Positions 47,423 through 57,157 of a stretch of 64,000 nt of DNA are shown here, one piece after another. The notes beneath the pieces were generated by a model. It was not told where the DNA came from, ran no database searches, and was given only the letters and a program-made list of their open reading frames with translations. Source of the DNA: Pusillimonas sp. DMV24BSW_D (lineage in GTDB: Bacteria > Pseudomonadota > Gammaproteobacteria > Burkholderiales > Burkholderiaceae_B). Positions within the stretch are counted from its first letter, which is position 1. Each line of letters opens with the position of its first letter. The DNA is taken from contig NZ_CP049990.1 in NCBI RefSeq assembly GCF_011388195.1, forward strand, positions 2,480,001-2,544,000. The letters are read 5' to 3'. Made by a program: the position numbers and the translations under genes.

Positions 47423-48712
47423 TTAAACCTTTTGTTTTATTGCGTCTACCAGGCGATTTGCGGGAATCGTTTCCTGTTGAATATCGTTTTCAATTAAATC
47501 AGCGCGCAGCCATTTTATGCTGACCTCATTATTCTGATGCTCTTGCTCACCAATAATGACGGCCACAACCGCTCCACTGGCGTCAGCGCGCTTGAATTGC
47601 GACTTAAAACCACTGGAGCCGGCATGGACAATAACGCGCAAGCCGGCATCGCGCAACTGCTCAGCCAACGTTGCCGACATGCGCTGAGCCGGTTCCGATT
47701 GATAAATCATATAAACCTGACACTCCGGCGTATCAATAACCGGGCGGTTTTGCGACCACAAGTCAAGCAAGCGCTCCATCCCAATAGCGAAACCCACCGC
47801 CGGCGTAGGTTTTCCCCCCAGCAGTTCAACCAAGCCATCGTATCGGCCACCACCGCATACGGTGCCCTGTGCACCGAGTTGATCGGTAACCCACTCAAAC
47901 ACGGTAAGGTTGTAGTAATCAAGACCGCGTACCAACCTTGGGTTAAGAGAATACGCGATACCGGCATCGCTCAAGCGCTCACAAACTCCGTCAAAATGCG
48001 CACGAGTCTCTTCACCCAAAAAATCAAATAAACGTGGGGCGCCATTGGCCATCTCCTGCATGGCTGGATTTTTTGTGTCCAGCACACGCAAAGGATTGGT
48101 ATACATACGACGCCGCCCTTCTTCGTCCAGCACGTCCACGTGTTGTTCAAGATAGGCCACTAAAGCTTCGCGATGCCGCAGGCGTTCATCAGCCTGGCCT
48201 AGCGAGTTCAACTCCAGACGCACATCGTTCAGCCCCAACGTTTTCCACAAGCGCCCCAACATGACAATAAGCTCAGCATCAACATCGGGGCCTTTCAAAC
48301 CCAGCGCTTCAACATCAATTTGATGAAATTGACGATAACGCCCGCGTTGCGGCTTCTCGTGGCGAAAAACCGGCCCCATGGAAAACACGCGTTGCGGTCG
48401 GTCGTAGACCAGATTGTGCTCAATCGTGGCACGCACGATACCGGCGGTAAACTCGGGTCGCAGCGTGAGTTTCTCATCGTTGAGCGCATCGGTGAAGGAA
48501 TACATTTCCTTCTCGACAATATCGGTTACTTCACCGATACCGCGCGCGAACAAACGCGTGTGCTCCAGCACCGGGGTACGAATATTACGATATCCGTATG
48601 CCGCCAACCACTCGCGGACGATTTTTTCCAACTGCTCCCACTGCGCACTGCCATCGGGCAATACATCTTTCATGCCCGTAATGGCATGGACCTTCTGAAA
48701 TGACTGCGACAT
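47423..48712 (-). CDS. hisS: Histidyl-tRNA synthetase
   Basis: Charges tRNA-His with histidine. The 429-residue class II synthetase has motif 1 near NIRTPVLEHTRLFARGIGE, motif 2 GPVFRHEKPQRGRYRQFHQI, the histidine-specific LVRGLDYYNLTVFEW and GTVCGGGRYDGLVELLGG, motif 3 AVGFAIGMERLLDL, and a C-terminal anticodon domain. The start is taken at ATG 48712 (MSQSFQKVHAITGMKDV); a further nine codons upstream are open but not family-like. First gene of a run to der. Confidence 0.97.
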   Translation of the reverse strand: MSQSFQKVHAITGMKDVLPDGSAQWEQLEKIVREWLAAYGYRNIRTPVLEHTRLFARGIGEVTDIVEKEMYSFTDALNDEKLTLRPEFTAGIVRATIEHNLVYDRPQRVFSMGPVFRHEKPQRGRYRQFHQIDVEALGLKGPDVDAELIVMLGRLWKTLGLNDVRLELNSLGQADERLRHREALVAYLEQHVDVLDEEGRRRMYTNPLRVLDTKNPAMQEMANGAPRLFDFLGEETRAHFDGVCERLSDAGIAYSLNPRLVRGLDYYNLTVFEWVTDQLGAQGTVCGGGRYDGLVELLGGKPTPAVGFAIGMERLLDLWSQNRPVIDTPECQVYMIYQSEPAQRMSATLAEQLRDAGLRVIVHAGSSGFKSQFKRADASGAVVAVIIGEQEHQNNEVSIKWLRADLIENDIQQETIPANRLVDAIKQKV

Positions 48713-48746
48713 ACCTGCTCTTGTTTTAATTAGACACAAAGCGCGA

Positions 48747-50030
48747 TCACGCGCCGGCGCCGTAACGTTGTTCTACGTAATGCTCGACGATGGCCTGGAA
48801 TTCCTGCGCAATGTGATCACCTTTCAACGTTACAGTGCGTCGACCATCAACATACACCGGAGCCGAAGGGATTTCACCTGTGCCCGGAAGACTGATGCCG
48901 ATGTCGGCATGCTGGCTTTCACCCGGCCCGTTTACCACGCAGCCCATGACGGCTACATTCATCCTTTCCACGCCGGGATAACGCGTTCGCCATACCGGCA
49001 TTTGCTCACGCAAATAAGCCTGAATGCTGTCGGCCAGATGCTGGAATACTGTGCTGCTGGTACGGCCACACCCTGGGCACGCCACCACCATAGGTGTAAA
49101 CGCGCGCAAACCCATCGTTTGCAAAATTTCCTGAGCCACAACCACTTCCCGGGTACGATCCCCCCCCGGCTCAGGCGTAAGCGAGATGCGAATAGTATCG
49201 CCAATACCCTGCTGAAGCAAAACCGCCAGGGCAGCCGTGGAAGCCACGATGCCTTTGCTGCCCATACCCGCCTCGGTTAAACCCAGGTGTAAGGGGTAAT
49301 CACAACGAGAAGCAAGACTCTGATATACGGCGATGAGATCTTGCACATGGCTGACTTTGCACGACAACACGATAGCGTTGCCGGGCAGGCCCAGCGCTTC
49401 AGCCCGCTGCGCATTACTGATAGCTGATACCACCAACGCCTCACGCATCACTGCCTGGGCACTCCAGGGCTCATGACGACGGCTGTTTTCATCCATCATT
49501 CTGGCCATAAGTGCGCTGTCGAGGCTACCCCAATTAACACCAATGCGAACAGGTTTGTTGTAGCGGCATGCCACTTCAATCATCTGAGCAAAATTATCTT
49601 CACGCCGGTTGCCCGCACCCATATTGCCCGGGTTAATGCGATATTTCGACAAAGCCTGGGCGCATTCGGGAAATTGGGTTAACAATTTATGGCCGTTGTA
49701 ATGGAAGTCACCCACCAACGGCGTATCAATACCCATGCGATCGAGCTGCTGCCGAATGGCCGGAACCTCGCGAGCGGCGTCGGGTGTATTGACCGTGATA
49801 CGGACAACCTCGGAACCTGCTTGCGCCAGCTCTTTCACCTGAATGGCGGTCGCAATGGCGTCGGCCGTATCGGTGTTTGTCATTGACTGCACCACGATCG
49901 GTGCATTCCCGCCCACACTCACTACGGTATTGCCCCACTGCACGCTGACTTGCCGGGTATTTCGACGCGGTGCCGGCCCAACGGCAAGGGGCGCGTCTGC
50001 GCAGGGCGGCAAAGAGGAGGGTTGATTCAT
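48747..50030 (-). CDS. ispG: 4-hydroxy-3-methylbut-2-enyl diphosphate synthase IspG (GcpE)
   Basis: A 427-residue [4Fe-4S] enzyme of the MEP isoprenoid pathway. The N-terminal TIM barrel begins [20 protein letters not shown] and [14 protein letters not shown], and the C-terminal domain has the cluster cysteines in [15 protein letters not shown] and [11 protein letters not shown]. Length is normal for beta/gamma-proteobacteria. It lies between the RodZ-like gene (3 bp) and hisS, as in many proteobacteria. Confidence 0.97.
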   Translation of the reverse strand: MNQPSSLPPCADAPLAVGPAPRRNTRQVSVQWGNTVVSVGGNAPIVVQSMTNTDTADAIATAIQVKELAQAGSEVVRITVNTPDAAREVPAIRQQLDRMGIDTPLVGDFHYNGHKLLTQFPECAQALSKYRINPGNMGAGNRREDNFAQMIEVACRYNKPVRIGVNWGSLDSALMARMMDENSRRHEPWSAQAVMREALVVSAISNAQRAEALGLPGNAIVLSCKVSHVQDLIAVYQSLASRCDYPLHLGLTEAGMGSKGIVASTAALAVLLQQGIGDTIRISLTPEPGGDRTREVVVAQEILQTMGLRAFTPMVVACPGCGRTSSTVFQHLADSIQAYLREQMPVWRTRYPGVERMNVAVMGCVVNGPGESQHADIGISLPGTGEIPSAPVYVDGRRTVTLKGDHIAQEFQAIVEHYVEQRYGAGA

Positions 50031-50033
50031 GAA

Positions 50034-50531
50034 TTACAGAGACTTAAGCCACTCAAAAGCCAGCCACGATTCGGGAACCCAGCCTTGATCAACGGCATAA
50101 AAGCCGGCTACCACAAGCAACGCCACAATAATCAGGAACCACACCCAAGGAAAGCCTCCCCCTTCCGCTTGCGACGGCAGGTCGGTTGGGGTGAAAGCAG
50201 CCCCGCCCTTTGCCGGCTCTATTGCAGAACGCGGCGGCGTTGCAGATGCAACCTGGCTTTCCAGCATCACCAGCATGGCATCTACATCGGCCTCAAGAAA
50301 ACGAGCATAGTTCTTGACCAAGCCACGCAAAGGCACACCTGTAGGCAGAATATCCCACTCTTCGTTCTCAAGCGCCTGAATCTGGCGCGTTGAAAACTTG
50401 ATTCGGCCGGAAGCTTCGGACAGCGTAATACGTTTGGACTGACGCAGCGTTTTGAATGCCGAACCAATGCCTTCACGCAGCGGTATAACGGACGCGGATT
50501 CAGCGTCTTCTTTAAGCAGAGGTTGAGTCAT
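50034..50531 (-). CDS. rodZ: Short RodZ-like protein (helix-turn-helix plus membrane anchor)
   Basis: A 165-residue protein with a RodZ-type N-terminal helix-turn-helix ([55 protein letters not shown]) and a single transmembrane segment at about 126-148 ([20 protein letters not shown]). In E. coli RodZ (337 residues) the cytoplasmic part binds MreB, with a periplasmic DUF4115 beta-domain after the anchor. Here only about 17 residues follow the membrane segment, so that domain is missing. Position between rlmN and ispG matches E. coli. The stop/start overlap with rlmN is ATGA. Confidence 0.85.
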   Translation of the reverse strand: MTQPLLKEDAESASVIPLREGIGSAFKTLRQSKRITLSEASGRIKFSTRQIQALENEEWDILPTGVPLRGLVKNYARFLEADVDAMLVMLESQVASATPPRSAIEPAKGGAAFTPTDLPSQAEGGGFPWVWFLIIVALLVVAGFYAVDQGWVPESWLAFEWLKSL

Positions 50532-51682
50532 GCATGCTCCTCTTTCATGAGAATGGTTGCACGATGGGGCAGCCTTTCGTTAATACGTGTTCTGTCTTTT
50601 ACATCGCCGGCCAACTGACCGCAGGCCGCAGCGATATCATCGCCACGGGTTTTACGAACAGTTGTAACCAAACCCGCGTCGATTAAACGCTGGGCAAACA
50701 AACGGACCCGGGTGGCCGGCGAGCGCTTCAGGCCCGATTGCGGAAAAGGATTAAACGGAATCAAATTGAACTTGCAACGCACCTGACGCGCAATATCAAT
50801 AAGCTCCTGGGCGTGCTGGTCGGTATCGTTTACACCGTCGAGCATAATGTATTCAAAGGTGATGAAGTCCCGCGGTGCGTATTCCAGATAACGATTGCAG
50901 GCATCCAGGAGTTCCGACAGCGGGTGCTTGCGGTTCAACGGTACAAGTTTATCGCGCAAAGCATCGTTGGGCGCGTGCAATGATACCGCCAATGCAACCG
51001 GGCAATCTTTGGCCAGGCGATCCATAAATGGCACCACACCCGAAGTACTAACGGTAACGCGACGACGTGACAGGCCATAGGCGTTGTCGTCTAGCATTAA
51101 GTGAAGGGCGCCTACAACCTGGTCGTAATTCAGCAGCGGTTCGCCCATACCCATCATGACCACATTGGTAATGACGCGGTCAGCCGGGTTTTTAGCCTCA
51201 TCCGAAACACGAGCGGCATCGCGCTCGGTTTCAAGTTCACGTTTGGCATGCCAGAGTTGACCGATAATTTCAGCAGTGCTTAAGTTACGGTTGAACCCTT
51301 GATAACCCGTGGAACAAAAGGGGCAACCCACGGTGCAACCCGCCTGGCTTGAAATGCATAAGGTGCCTCGGTCATTTTCCGGAATGAAAACCGTTTCCAC
51401 GGCATTACCCTGGCCAACGTCGAACAGCCACTTGCGTGTACCGTCGGATGAACACTGGCGGGTTTGCACCAGCGGCGCACCGATACGGCAATGTTGCGAT
51501 AGCTGTTCACGGAAACTACGGGCCAGGTCAGACATGTTGTCGAACGAGCCGGCCCCGCGCTGGTGCACCCAGCGCATAAGTTGACGGGCACGGAACGGCT
51601 TGCCGCCCCACTGCGCGACCAGCGCAGTAAGTTCGGCTGGGCCCATACCCAAAACGTCGATCGGTTCGTTCGGTTCTGTCAT
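50528..51682 (-). CDS. rlmN: Dual-specificity RNA methyltransferase RlmN
   Basis: A 384-residue radical SAM enzyme that methylates C2 of A2503 in 23S rRNA and A37 in some tRNAs. The cluster motif is CTVGCPFC within [20 protein letters not shown]. The SAM-binding [15 protein letters not shown] follows, and the C-terminal catalytic Cys lies in [13 protein letters not shown]. The length is normal. It is upstream of the RodZ-like gene and 3 bp after ndk, a conserved order. Confidence 0.97.
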   Translation of the reverse strand: MTEPNEPIDVLGMGPAELTALVAQWGGKPFRARQLMRWVHQRGAGSFDNMSDLARSFREQLSQHCRIGAPLVQTRQCSSDGTRKWLFDVGQGNAVETVFIPENDRGTLCISSQAGCTVGCPFCSTGYQGFNRNLSTAEIIGQLWHAKRELETERDAARVSDEAKNPADRVITNVVMMGMGEPLLNYDQVVGALHLMLDDNAYGLSRRRVTVSTSGVVPFMDRLAKDCPVALAVSLHAPNDALRDKLVPLNRKHPLSELLDACNRYLEYAPRDFITFEYIMLDGVNDTDQHAQELIDIARQVRCKFNLIPFNPFPQSGLKRSPATRVRLFAQRLIDAGLVTTVRKTRGDDIAAACGQLAGDVKDRTRINERLPHRATILMKEEHA

Positions 51683-51685
51683 AAT

Positions 51686-52111
51686 TTAACGGCTGTGAAT
51701 GTTGCTTTCGGGAAAGAAGAAAGCAATTTCAACGGCTGCAGTTTCAGGGGCATCGGAACCATGCACGGCATTGGCATCAATGCTTTCAGCGAAATCGGCG
51801 CGAATGGTACCGGCGTCCGCTTTCTTGGGATCGGTTGCACCCATCAGGTCGCGATTTTTCTGAATGGCGTTATCACCTTCCAGCACCTGCACGAAAACCG
51901 GGCCCGAAATCATGAAATCGACCAGGTCTTTAAAGAACGGGCGTTCGCTGTGAACGGCATAAAAACGCTCTGCTTCCGAGCGGGACAACTGCTTTAACGA
52001 TGCTGCAATAACTTTCAAACCGGCCTGTTCAAAACGGGCTACGATTTGGCCAATCACGTTTTTCGCGACGGCGTCGGGTTTGATAATGGAAAGGGTGCGT
52101 TCGATTGCCAT
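51686..52111 (-). CDS. ndk: Nucleoside diphosphate kinase
   Basis: Transfers phosphate between NTPs and NDPs, keeping nucleotide pools balanced. The 141-residue protein starts [20 protein letters not shown] and has the active-site His in [20 protein letters not shown]. The start at ATG 52111 matches the family; a longer open frame to 52153 would add 14 hydrophobic residues not seen in other Ndk proteins. First gene of the ndk-rlmN-rodZ-ispG run. Confidence 0.97.
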   Translation of the reverse strand: MAIERTLSIIKPDAVAKNVIGQIVARFEQAGLKVIAASLKQLSRSEAERFYAVHSERPFFKDLVDFMISGPVFVQVLEGDNAIQKNRDLMGATDPKKADAGTIRADFAESIDANAVHGSDAPETAAVEIAFFFPESNIHSR

Positions 52112-52301
52112 AAAATATCCAAAGATTAAAAACGGTTTTTCCAATAAAAACAAGAACTTTGCTAGAGTTTTTGTTAACCGTTCATTTTAACACGCCCAAA
52201 AACCACCACTCCATCATAAAATAGAGGGTTTTAGCCATTTTGTAACAGAAACGGCATTTTGCCTGCCAATTCATCCATTTATTCGTTTTTCACTGTTTTA
52301 T

Positions 52302-55151
52302 ATGACCTCTTCCTCCACTAAGCAAGACCTCGATCAACTTCCCAAAAGCTTCGAACCGCAAGAAATCGAATCGCGCTGGTACCCGGAATGGGAGCGACGC
52401 GGTTACTTTAAAGGGGGTCAACATGTGGAACCCGTTGCCTCTCGGGCAAGTGAACCCTATGCCATTCAGTTCCCACCGCCAAACGTAACCGGCACGCTGC
52501 ACATGGGGCATGCGTTTAACCAAACAGTCATGGACGGTCTCGTGCGTTACCGCCGTATGCGCGGTGACGACACGGTGTTTATTCCGGGCACCGACCACGC
52601 CGGCATCGCCACCCAAATTGTGGTTGAGCGCCAGCTCGATGCCCAGAACGTGAGCCGCCACGACCTTGGGCGCGAAAAATTCCTGGAGAAAGTCTGGGAA
52701 TGGAAGGAACAATCAGGCAATACCATCACCAGTCAATTCCGCCGGCTCGGTTCATCGGCTGATTGGGATCGCGAATATTTCACCATGGATGACAATTTGT
52801 CACGCGGGGTGGTAGAGACATTTGTGCGGTTGTACGAACAAGGTCTTATATACCGCGGCAAGCGTCTGGTGAACTGGGATCCGGTTTTGGGCACTGCAGT
52901 TTCCGACCTGGAGGTCGTCAGTGAAGAGGAAGACGGATTTCTATGGGAAATTGCATATCCACTGACGCAGCCGCACGGGGATCAAACTCATGTCGTTGTC
53001 GCGACAACCCGACCCGAAACCATGCTGGGCGATGCCGCTGTCATGGTGCACCCCGAAGACGAACGCTACGCGCATTTAATTGGCAAAACCGTTTCACTGC
53101 CATTATGCAACCGCGAAATTCCTATTATTGCCGATGAATACGTCGACAAAGAGTTTGGTACCGGCGCGGTTAAAGTTACGCCGGCGCACGACTTCAACGA
53201 CTACGCCGTTGGACAACGCCATGCTTTGCCACAGATCAGCATCCTGACGTTAGATGCCAAAATCAATGACAACGCGCCCGAGGCCTATCGTGGCAAAGAC
53301 CGTTTTGACGCACGTGAACAGGTCGTCGCCGACCTGGACGCCCTGGGTCTGTTGAAAAACGTTAAAAAACACAAGCTTATGGTGCCACGCGGCGACCGCA
53401 CGCAGACCGTTATTGAACCCATGCTAACCGACCAATGGTTCGTGGCCATGAGCAAACCCGCTCCGGAAAATGCCCTGCACCCCGGCAAAAGCATTACCGA
53501 TGTCGCCCTGGAGGTTGTCGCCGACGGTCGTGTGCAGTTCTTCCCGGAAAACTGGAGCACCACCTACAACCAATGGCTCGAAAAAATACAAGACTGGTGT
53601 ATTTCGCGTCAATTGTGGTGGGGTCATCAAATTCCCGCCTGGTATGCCGAAGACGGCCGGATTGTCGTGGCACGCAATGAGCAGGAGGCGAACAATAAAG
53701 CGGCGGCGGCCGGTATTACCGGCCCCCTAACCCGAGACCCGGACGTACTAGACACCTGGTTTTCGTCGGCCTTGGTACCCTTTACCGACTTGGGCTGGCC
53801 CGAACAAACACCCGATTTGGCACGCTACCTGCCTTCCAGCGTATTGGTTACCGGTTTCGACATTATTTTCTTCTGGGTGGCCCGCATGGTCATGATGAGC
53901 ATGCACCTCACCGGGCAAGTTCCCTTCCGACATGTTTATGTGCACGGTCTGGTGTGCGACATGGAAGGCAAGAAGATGAGTAAGTCAAAAGGCAATACCA
54001 TCGACCCCGTTGACCTTATCGACGGAATCGATCTGGAGTCGCTGGTGGCCAAACGTACAGTCGGCCTGATGAACCCACGCCAGGCTGCCGGCATTGAAAA
54101 ACGCACGCGCAAAGACTACCCCGAAGGCTTCCCTGCCTACGGCACCGATGCACTGCGCTTCACCATGGCCGCTTATGCAACACTAGGTCGCAATATCAAC
54201 TTCGACCTTAAGCGCTGCGAAGGCTACCGCAATTTTTGCAACAAACTCTGGAATGCCTCGCGTTTTGTCTTGATGAATACGGAAGGACATAACCTGGCGG
54301 GAGACAGCGGCGACGAATTGCAATTTACCGATCAATGGATTGTCAGCCAATTACAACGCCTGGAGGCCGATATCGAAAAAGGCTTCACCGATTACCGTTT
54401 CGACTTCGTGGCCAACAAGTTGTATCACTTTGTTTGGGACGAATATTGCGACTGGTACCTGGAGCTGGCCAAAGTTCAATTACAAACCGGCACGCCCGCC
54501 CAGCAACTGGGTACGCGTCGCACACTTATTCGTGTACTGGAAACCGTGTTGCGTTTGGCTCATCCCATTATTCCATTCATTACTGAAGAACTTTGGCAGA
54601 AAGTATCGGTGGTTGCAGATAAACGTAGCGTCGAACAGGAAACCAGTGTAAGCGTACAACCCTATCCCGTCTCGGAGCCTGGCAAAATCAACAAGGTTGC
54701 TGAAGAACAGGTGGCCGAGCTGAAGGCTCAAGTGGAGGCGGTACGTGCGCTTCGCGGTGAAATGAATATTTCCCCGGCCCAACGTGTCCCGTTGGTAGCA
54801 CGCGGAGAGCCGGCTGCTCTGGCGCGTAACCATGCTTATTTATCGGCCTTGGCCAAGTTAAGCGAAGTGGATATTGTGGATGCCCTGCCTGAGTTGGGTG
54901 CGCCTGTTCAAGTGGTCGGAACCACCGAACTAATGCTAAGGGTGGAAATTGATGTGGTGGCCGAGCGCGCCAGACTGGGCAAAGAAATTGAACGCTTAAC
55001 CAATGAAATCAGCAAAGCCAACACAAAACTTTCAAACGACAATTTTGTTCAGCGCGCACCCGAAGCGGTGGTCCAGCAAGAAAAGGACCGCATGGCGCAA
55101 TTTACGGAAACACTTGAGAAGGTAAAAGAACAGTTCAACAAGCTGAAGTAA
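52302..55151 (+). CDS. valS: Valyl-tRNA synthetase
   Basis: A 949-residue class I synthetase. The HIGH motif is [18 protein letters not shown], the editing (CP1) domain includes [19 protein letters not shown], and the KMSKS loop is [20 protein letters not shown]. The C-terminal coiled-coil domain (about 880-949) that clamps tRNA-Val is present. The 190-bp spacer to divergent ndk has no recognisable regulator, and no strong ribosome-binding site precedes ATG 52302. It is convergent with trmD, with 21 bp between the genes. Confidence 0.98.
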   Translation: MTSSSTKQDLDQLPKSFEPQEIESRWYPEWERRGYFKGGQHVEPVASRASEPYAIQFPPPNVTGTLHMGHAFNQTVMDGLVRYRRMRGDDTVFIPGTDHAGIATQIVVERQLDAQNVSRHDLGREKFLEKVWEWKEQSGNTITSQFRRLGSSADWDREYFTMDDNLSRGVVETFVRLYEQGLIYRGKRLVNWDPVLGTAVSDLEVVSEEEDGFLWEIAYPLTQPHGDQTHVVVATTRPETMLGDAAVMVHPEDERYAHLIGKTVSLPLCNREIPIIADEYVDKEFGTGAVKVTPAHDFNDYAVGQRHALPQISILTLDAKINDNAPEAYRGKDRFDAREQVVADLDALGLLKNVKKHKLMVPRGDRTQTVIEPMLTDQWFVAMSKPAPENALHPGKSITDVALEVVADGRVQFFPENWSTTYNQWLEKIQDWCISRQLWWGHQIPAWYAEDGRIVVARNEQEANNKAAAAGITGPLTRDPDVLDTWFSSALVPFTDLGWPEQTPDLARYLPSSVLVTGFDIIFFWVARMVMMSMHLTGQVPFRHVYVHGLVCDMEGKKMSKSKGNTIDPVDLIDGIDLESLVAKRTVGLMNPRQAAGIEKRTRKDYPEGFPAYGTDALRFTMAAYATLGRNINFDLKRCEGYRNFCNKLWNASRFVLMNTEGHNLAGDSGDELQFTDQWIVSQLQRLEADIEKGFTDYRFDFVANKLYHFVWDEYCDWYLELAKVQLQTGTPAQQLGTRRTLIRVLETVLRLAHPIIPFITEELWQKVSVVADKRSVEQETSVSVQPYPVSEPGKINKVAEEQVAELKAQVEAVRALRGEMNISPAQRVPLVARGEPAALARNHAYLSALAKLSEVDIVDALPELGAPVQVVGTTELMLRVEIDVVAERARLGKEIERLTNEISKANTKLSNDNFVQRAPEAVVQQEKDRMAQFTETLEKVKEQFNKLK

Positions 55152-55172
55152 GCGTGTTGGAAGCAGGCACGC

Positions 55173-55922
55173 TTAAAATAATAACGATTTTAGAAACGCT
55201 TCATCGGCCTTGGAAAGCAGGCCGTTACGGCGCGCCGCCTCGATAAGATCGGGGCGGCGCTGTGCGGTTATCTTCAGTGATTGCCGTCTGCGCCATTGCG
55301 CAATATTAGCGTGGTGTCCCGACAATAACTCAGCCGGAACCGACTCACTTTCGTACACTTCCGGCCGGGTGTAATGAGGGCTGTCGAGCAACCCGGTCAG
55401 ATCCTCGTGAAACGAATCCTGGCGCGCCGAATCAGCATCATTCAATACGCCCGGCAACAGGCGTATAACGGAATCTATAACAGCCAATGCCGGGATCTCG
55501 CCGCCCGACAATACAAAATCGCCAAGTGAAATTTCTTCCGTTACGCAGCGATTGATGAAACGCTGATCAAGCCCTTCATAGCGCCCACAGATGAGAATAG
55601 CGCCCTGGCTATGTGCCAATGCTTGAGCACGACTCTGCGTAAATGGCTTGCCGGCAGGCGATAACAGAATGACTGCGGGGGTATCTTTACGGGCGCTTCG
55701 CGCCGCCGTCACGGCTTTTTCCAGTGGCTCTGCCATCATGACCATACCCGGCCCACCACCATAGGGGCGGTCATCAACTGTGCGATGGATGTCTTGGGTA
55801 AAGTCGCGTGGATTCCATAATTGCAACGCCCACTGTTCACGTCGATGCGCGCGTCCGGTTACGCCCAAATCGCGCACAACCGAGAACATATCGGGGAAAA
55901 GTGTAATAACGTCGAAACGCAT
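55173..55922 (-). CDS. trmD: tRNA (guanine-N1)-methyltransferase TrmD
   Basis: Methylates G37 of tRNAs, preventing frameshifts. The 249-residue SPOUT enzyme has [46 protein letters not shown] and [11 protein letters not shown], which form the trefoil-knot SAM site. It starts at ATG 55922, 8 bp after rimM. In many bacteria rplS follows trmD; here the next gene is convergent valS. Confidence 0.97.
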   Translation of the reverse strand: MRFDVITLFPDMFSVVRDLGVTGRAHRREQWALQLWNPRDFTQDIHRTVDDRPYGGGPGMVMMAEPLEKAVTAARSARKDTPAVILLSPAGKPFTQSRAQALAHSQGAILICGRYEGLDQRFINRCVTEEISLGDFVLSGGEIPALAVIDSVIRLLPGVLNDADSARQDSFHEDLTGLLDSPHYTRPEVYESESVPAELLSGHHANIAQWRRRQSLKITAQRRPDLIEAARRNGLLSKADEAFLKSLLF

Positions 55923-55930
55923 CGCTGTCC

Positions 55931-56545
55931 CTACCAGTCGGCAGGCCAGTTACTGTACAGACTTTTGTTTTGAAGGTCGACCGTATGCACATGGGCCTGC
56001 ACAAATGGCACTAACACCTCCTGAACACGACCTTTTTCATTCAGAAGGCGCTCCAGCACGCCGCTTTCCGTTTCGCAAGCCCGAGCTACGCGCAAGACAC
56101 CATGGGCTCCGTTATCGATGACTTCGATAATTTCGCCGAGCAATACCGTTTCAGAACCGTGTTCACCATATAAGCGACAACCGATAAGATCTATCCAATA
56201 ATACTCATCGTCCTCGGCTTCAGGAAACGCACTGCGCGGCGCCCATACGGTATAACCCTTCAACGCCTCTGCTTGATTGCGATCGCTAACAGAACCAAGC
56301 TGCGCAACGACGCTATCTGTGTGAAAGCGCGAGGTTTGCACACGGTAGCTTGTACCCGGGTGCGAAAAAGCGCCCTGCTTCCCAGGCGGGACGGGCGCTT
56401 TTAACCACCAAACGGAGGTACCCAGCAATACGTCTGCTTGAGCCGAATGGGGCTGGATCTTCACCCAGCCTTTTACACCATAGGCTGAAACGATACGGCC
56501 AAGCTCGACCAAGTCGCGCGGCGCCGCTTCGGCAGACTGTGCCAC
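55931..56545 (-). CDS. rimM: 16S rRNA maturation factor RimM
   Basis: A 204-residue ribosome-assembly protein that binds S19 and helps mature the 30S head. The N-terminal part has [20 protein letters not shown] and the C-terminal PRC-barrel has [19 protein letters not shown] and [15 protein letters not shown]. The start codon is GTG at 56545. There is a loop of about 15 residues ([15 protein letters not shown]) that is longer than in E. coli. Middle gene of rpsP-rimM-trmD. Confidence 0.95.
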   Translation of the reverse strand: MAQSAEAAPRDLVELGRIVSAYGVKGWVKIQPHSAQADVLLGTSVWWLKAPVPPGKQGAFSHPGTSYRVQTSRFHTDSVVAQLGSVSDRNQAEALKGYTVWAPRSAFPEAEDDEYYWIDLIGCRLYGEHGSETVLLGEIIEVIDNGAHGVLRVARACETESGVLERLLNEKGRVQEVLVPFVQAHVHTVDLQNKSLYSNWPADW

Positions 56546-56552
56546 TGCAGTA

Positions 56553-56807
56553 TTAGGCTGCAGCCTGTTCGGAGTAGGTTTTCACCAAACGCTGAACGGC
56601 AGGCGACAACTTGGCACCATTGGATGTCCAGTATTCAACACGGTCTAGGGCAATGCGCAGGTTTTCCTGGCCTTCACCGCCTACCGGGTTGTAAAAACCA
56701 ATACGTTCAATAAAACGACCATCACGACGATTACGTGAGTCGGCTGCTACTAAACTGTAAAACGGACGCTTCTTCGAGCCACCACGGGCTAGACGAATCA
56801 CCACCAT
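56553..56807 (-). CDS. rpsP: 30S ribosomal protein S16
   Basis: An 84-residue ribosomal protein: [20 protein letters not shown], then [14 protein letters not shown] and [13 protein letters not shown] are family signatures. The start at ATG 56807 is supported by AAAGGAT upstream; 15 further codons upstream are open but non-native. First gene of rpsP-rimM-trmD, behind a good promoter. Confidence 0.98.
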   Translation of the reverse strand: MVVIRLARGGSKKRPFYSLVAADSRNRRDGRFIERIGFYNPVGGEGQENLRIALDRVEYWTSNGAKLSPAVQRLVKTYSEQAAA

Positions 56808-56842
56808 AGGTAATCCTTTGAAAATGTTGTGGAAAACAAAAG

Positions 56843-56872
56843 ATTCTAGCATTTTTTCTTTGCTTATAGCAA
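56843..56872 (-). promoter_or_regulatory. Candidate sigma-70 promoter of rpsP-rimM-trmD
   Basis: Minus strand TTGCTA (56867-56872), 18-bp spacer, TAGAAT (56843-56848) preceded by TGC, forming an extended -10 element. Transcription would start about 30 bp before the rpsP ATG. Confidence 0.65.
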
Positions 56873-56905
56873 ACAGAAAAAGCCAAAACCACCAAAAATA
56901 GTTAT

Positions 56906-57157
56906 TTAACGCCGCGCCATGAAATGCAGAGCACTATCGGCCCCGGAGACTTGTGCCACAAGCGCATTTCCGGTTTGACGGGCAAAGGCCTGAAAGTCGC
57001 GCACCGCGTTGGGGTCGGTGGTAATCACTTTCAAAACCTGACCACTTTCCAGTTGCGCCAGGGCCTTCTTGGCGCGCAAAATGGGCAACGGGCATTTTAA
57101 CCCAGTTGCGTCCACTTCCAATTGAAATTCCGGTAAAGATTGTTCCGAACCGCTCAT
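56906..57157 (-). CDS. TusA-family sulfur carrier protein
   Basis: An 83-residue sulfurtransferase-family protein with the CPxP motif in [19 protein letters not shown]; the cysteine carries persulfide sulfur in TusA. Candidate roles are tRNA thiolation, molybdenum-cofactor sulfur supply or other sulfur relay. The start is set at ATG 57157, which overlaps the alaS stop by 4 bp (ATGA). The neighbouring xdh genes need a sulfurated molybdenum cofactor, but linkage to alaS is the only direct context. Confidence 0.9.
   Translation of the reverse strand: MSGSEQSLPEFQLEVDATGLKCPLPILRAKKALAQLESGQVLKVITTDPNAVRDFQAFARQTGNALVAQVSGADSALHFMARR

Noticed and set aside
55150-55174. Hairpin AAGCGTG/CACGCTT between valS and trmD as terminator
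   Set aside because: The stem is 7 bp with an 11-nt loop and neither direction is followed by a T-tract, so support is too weak.
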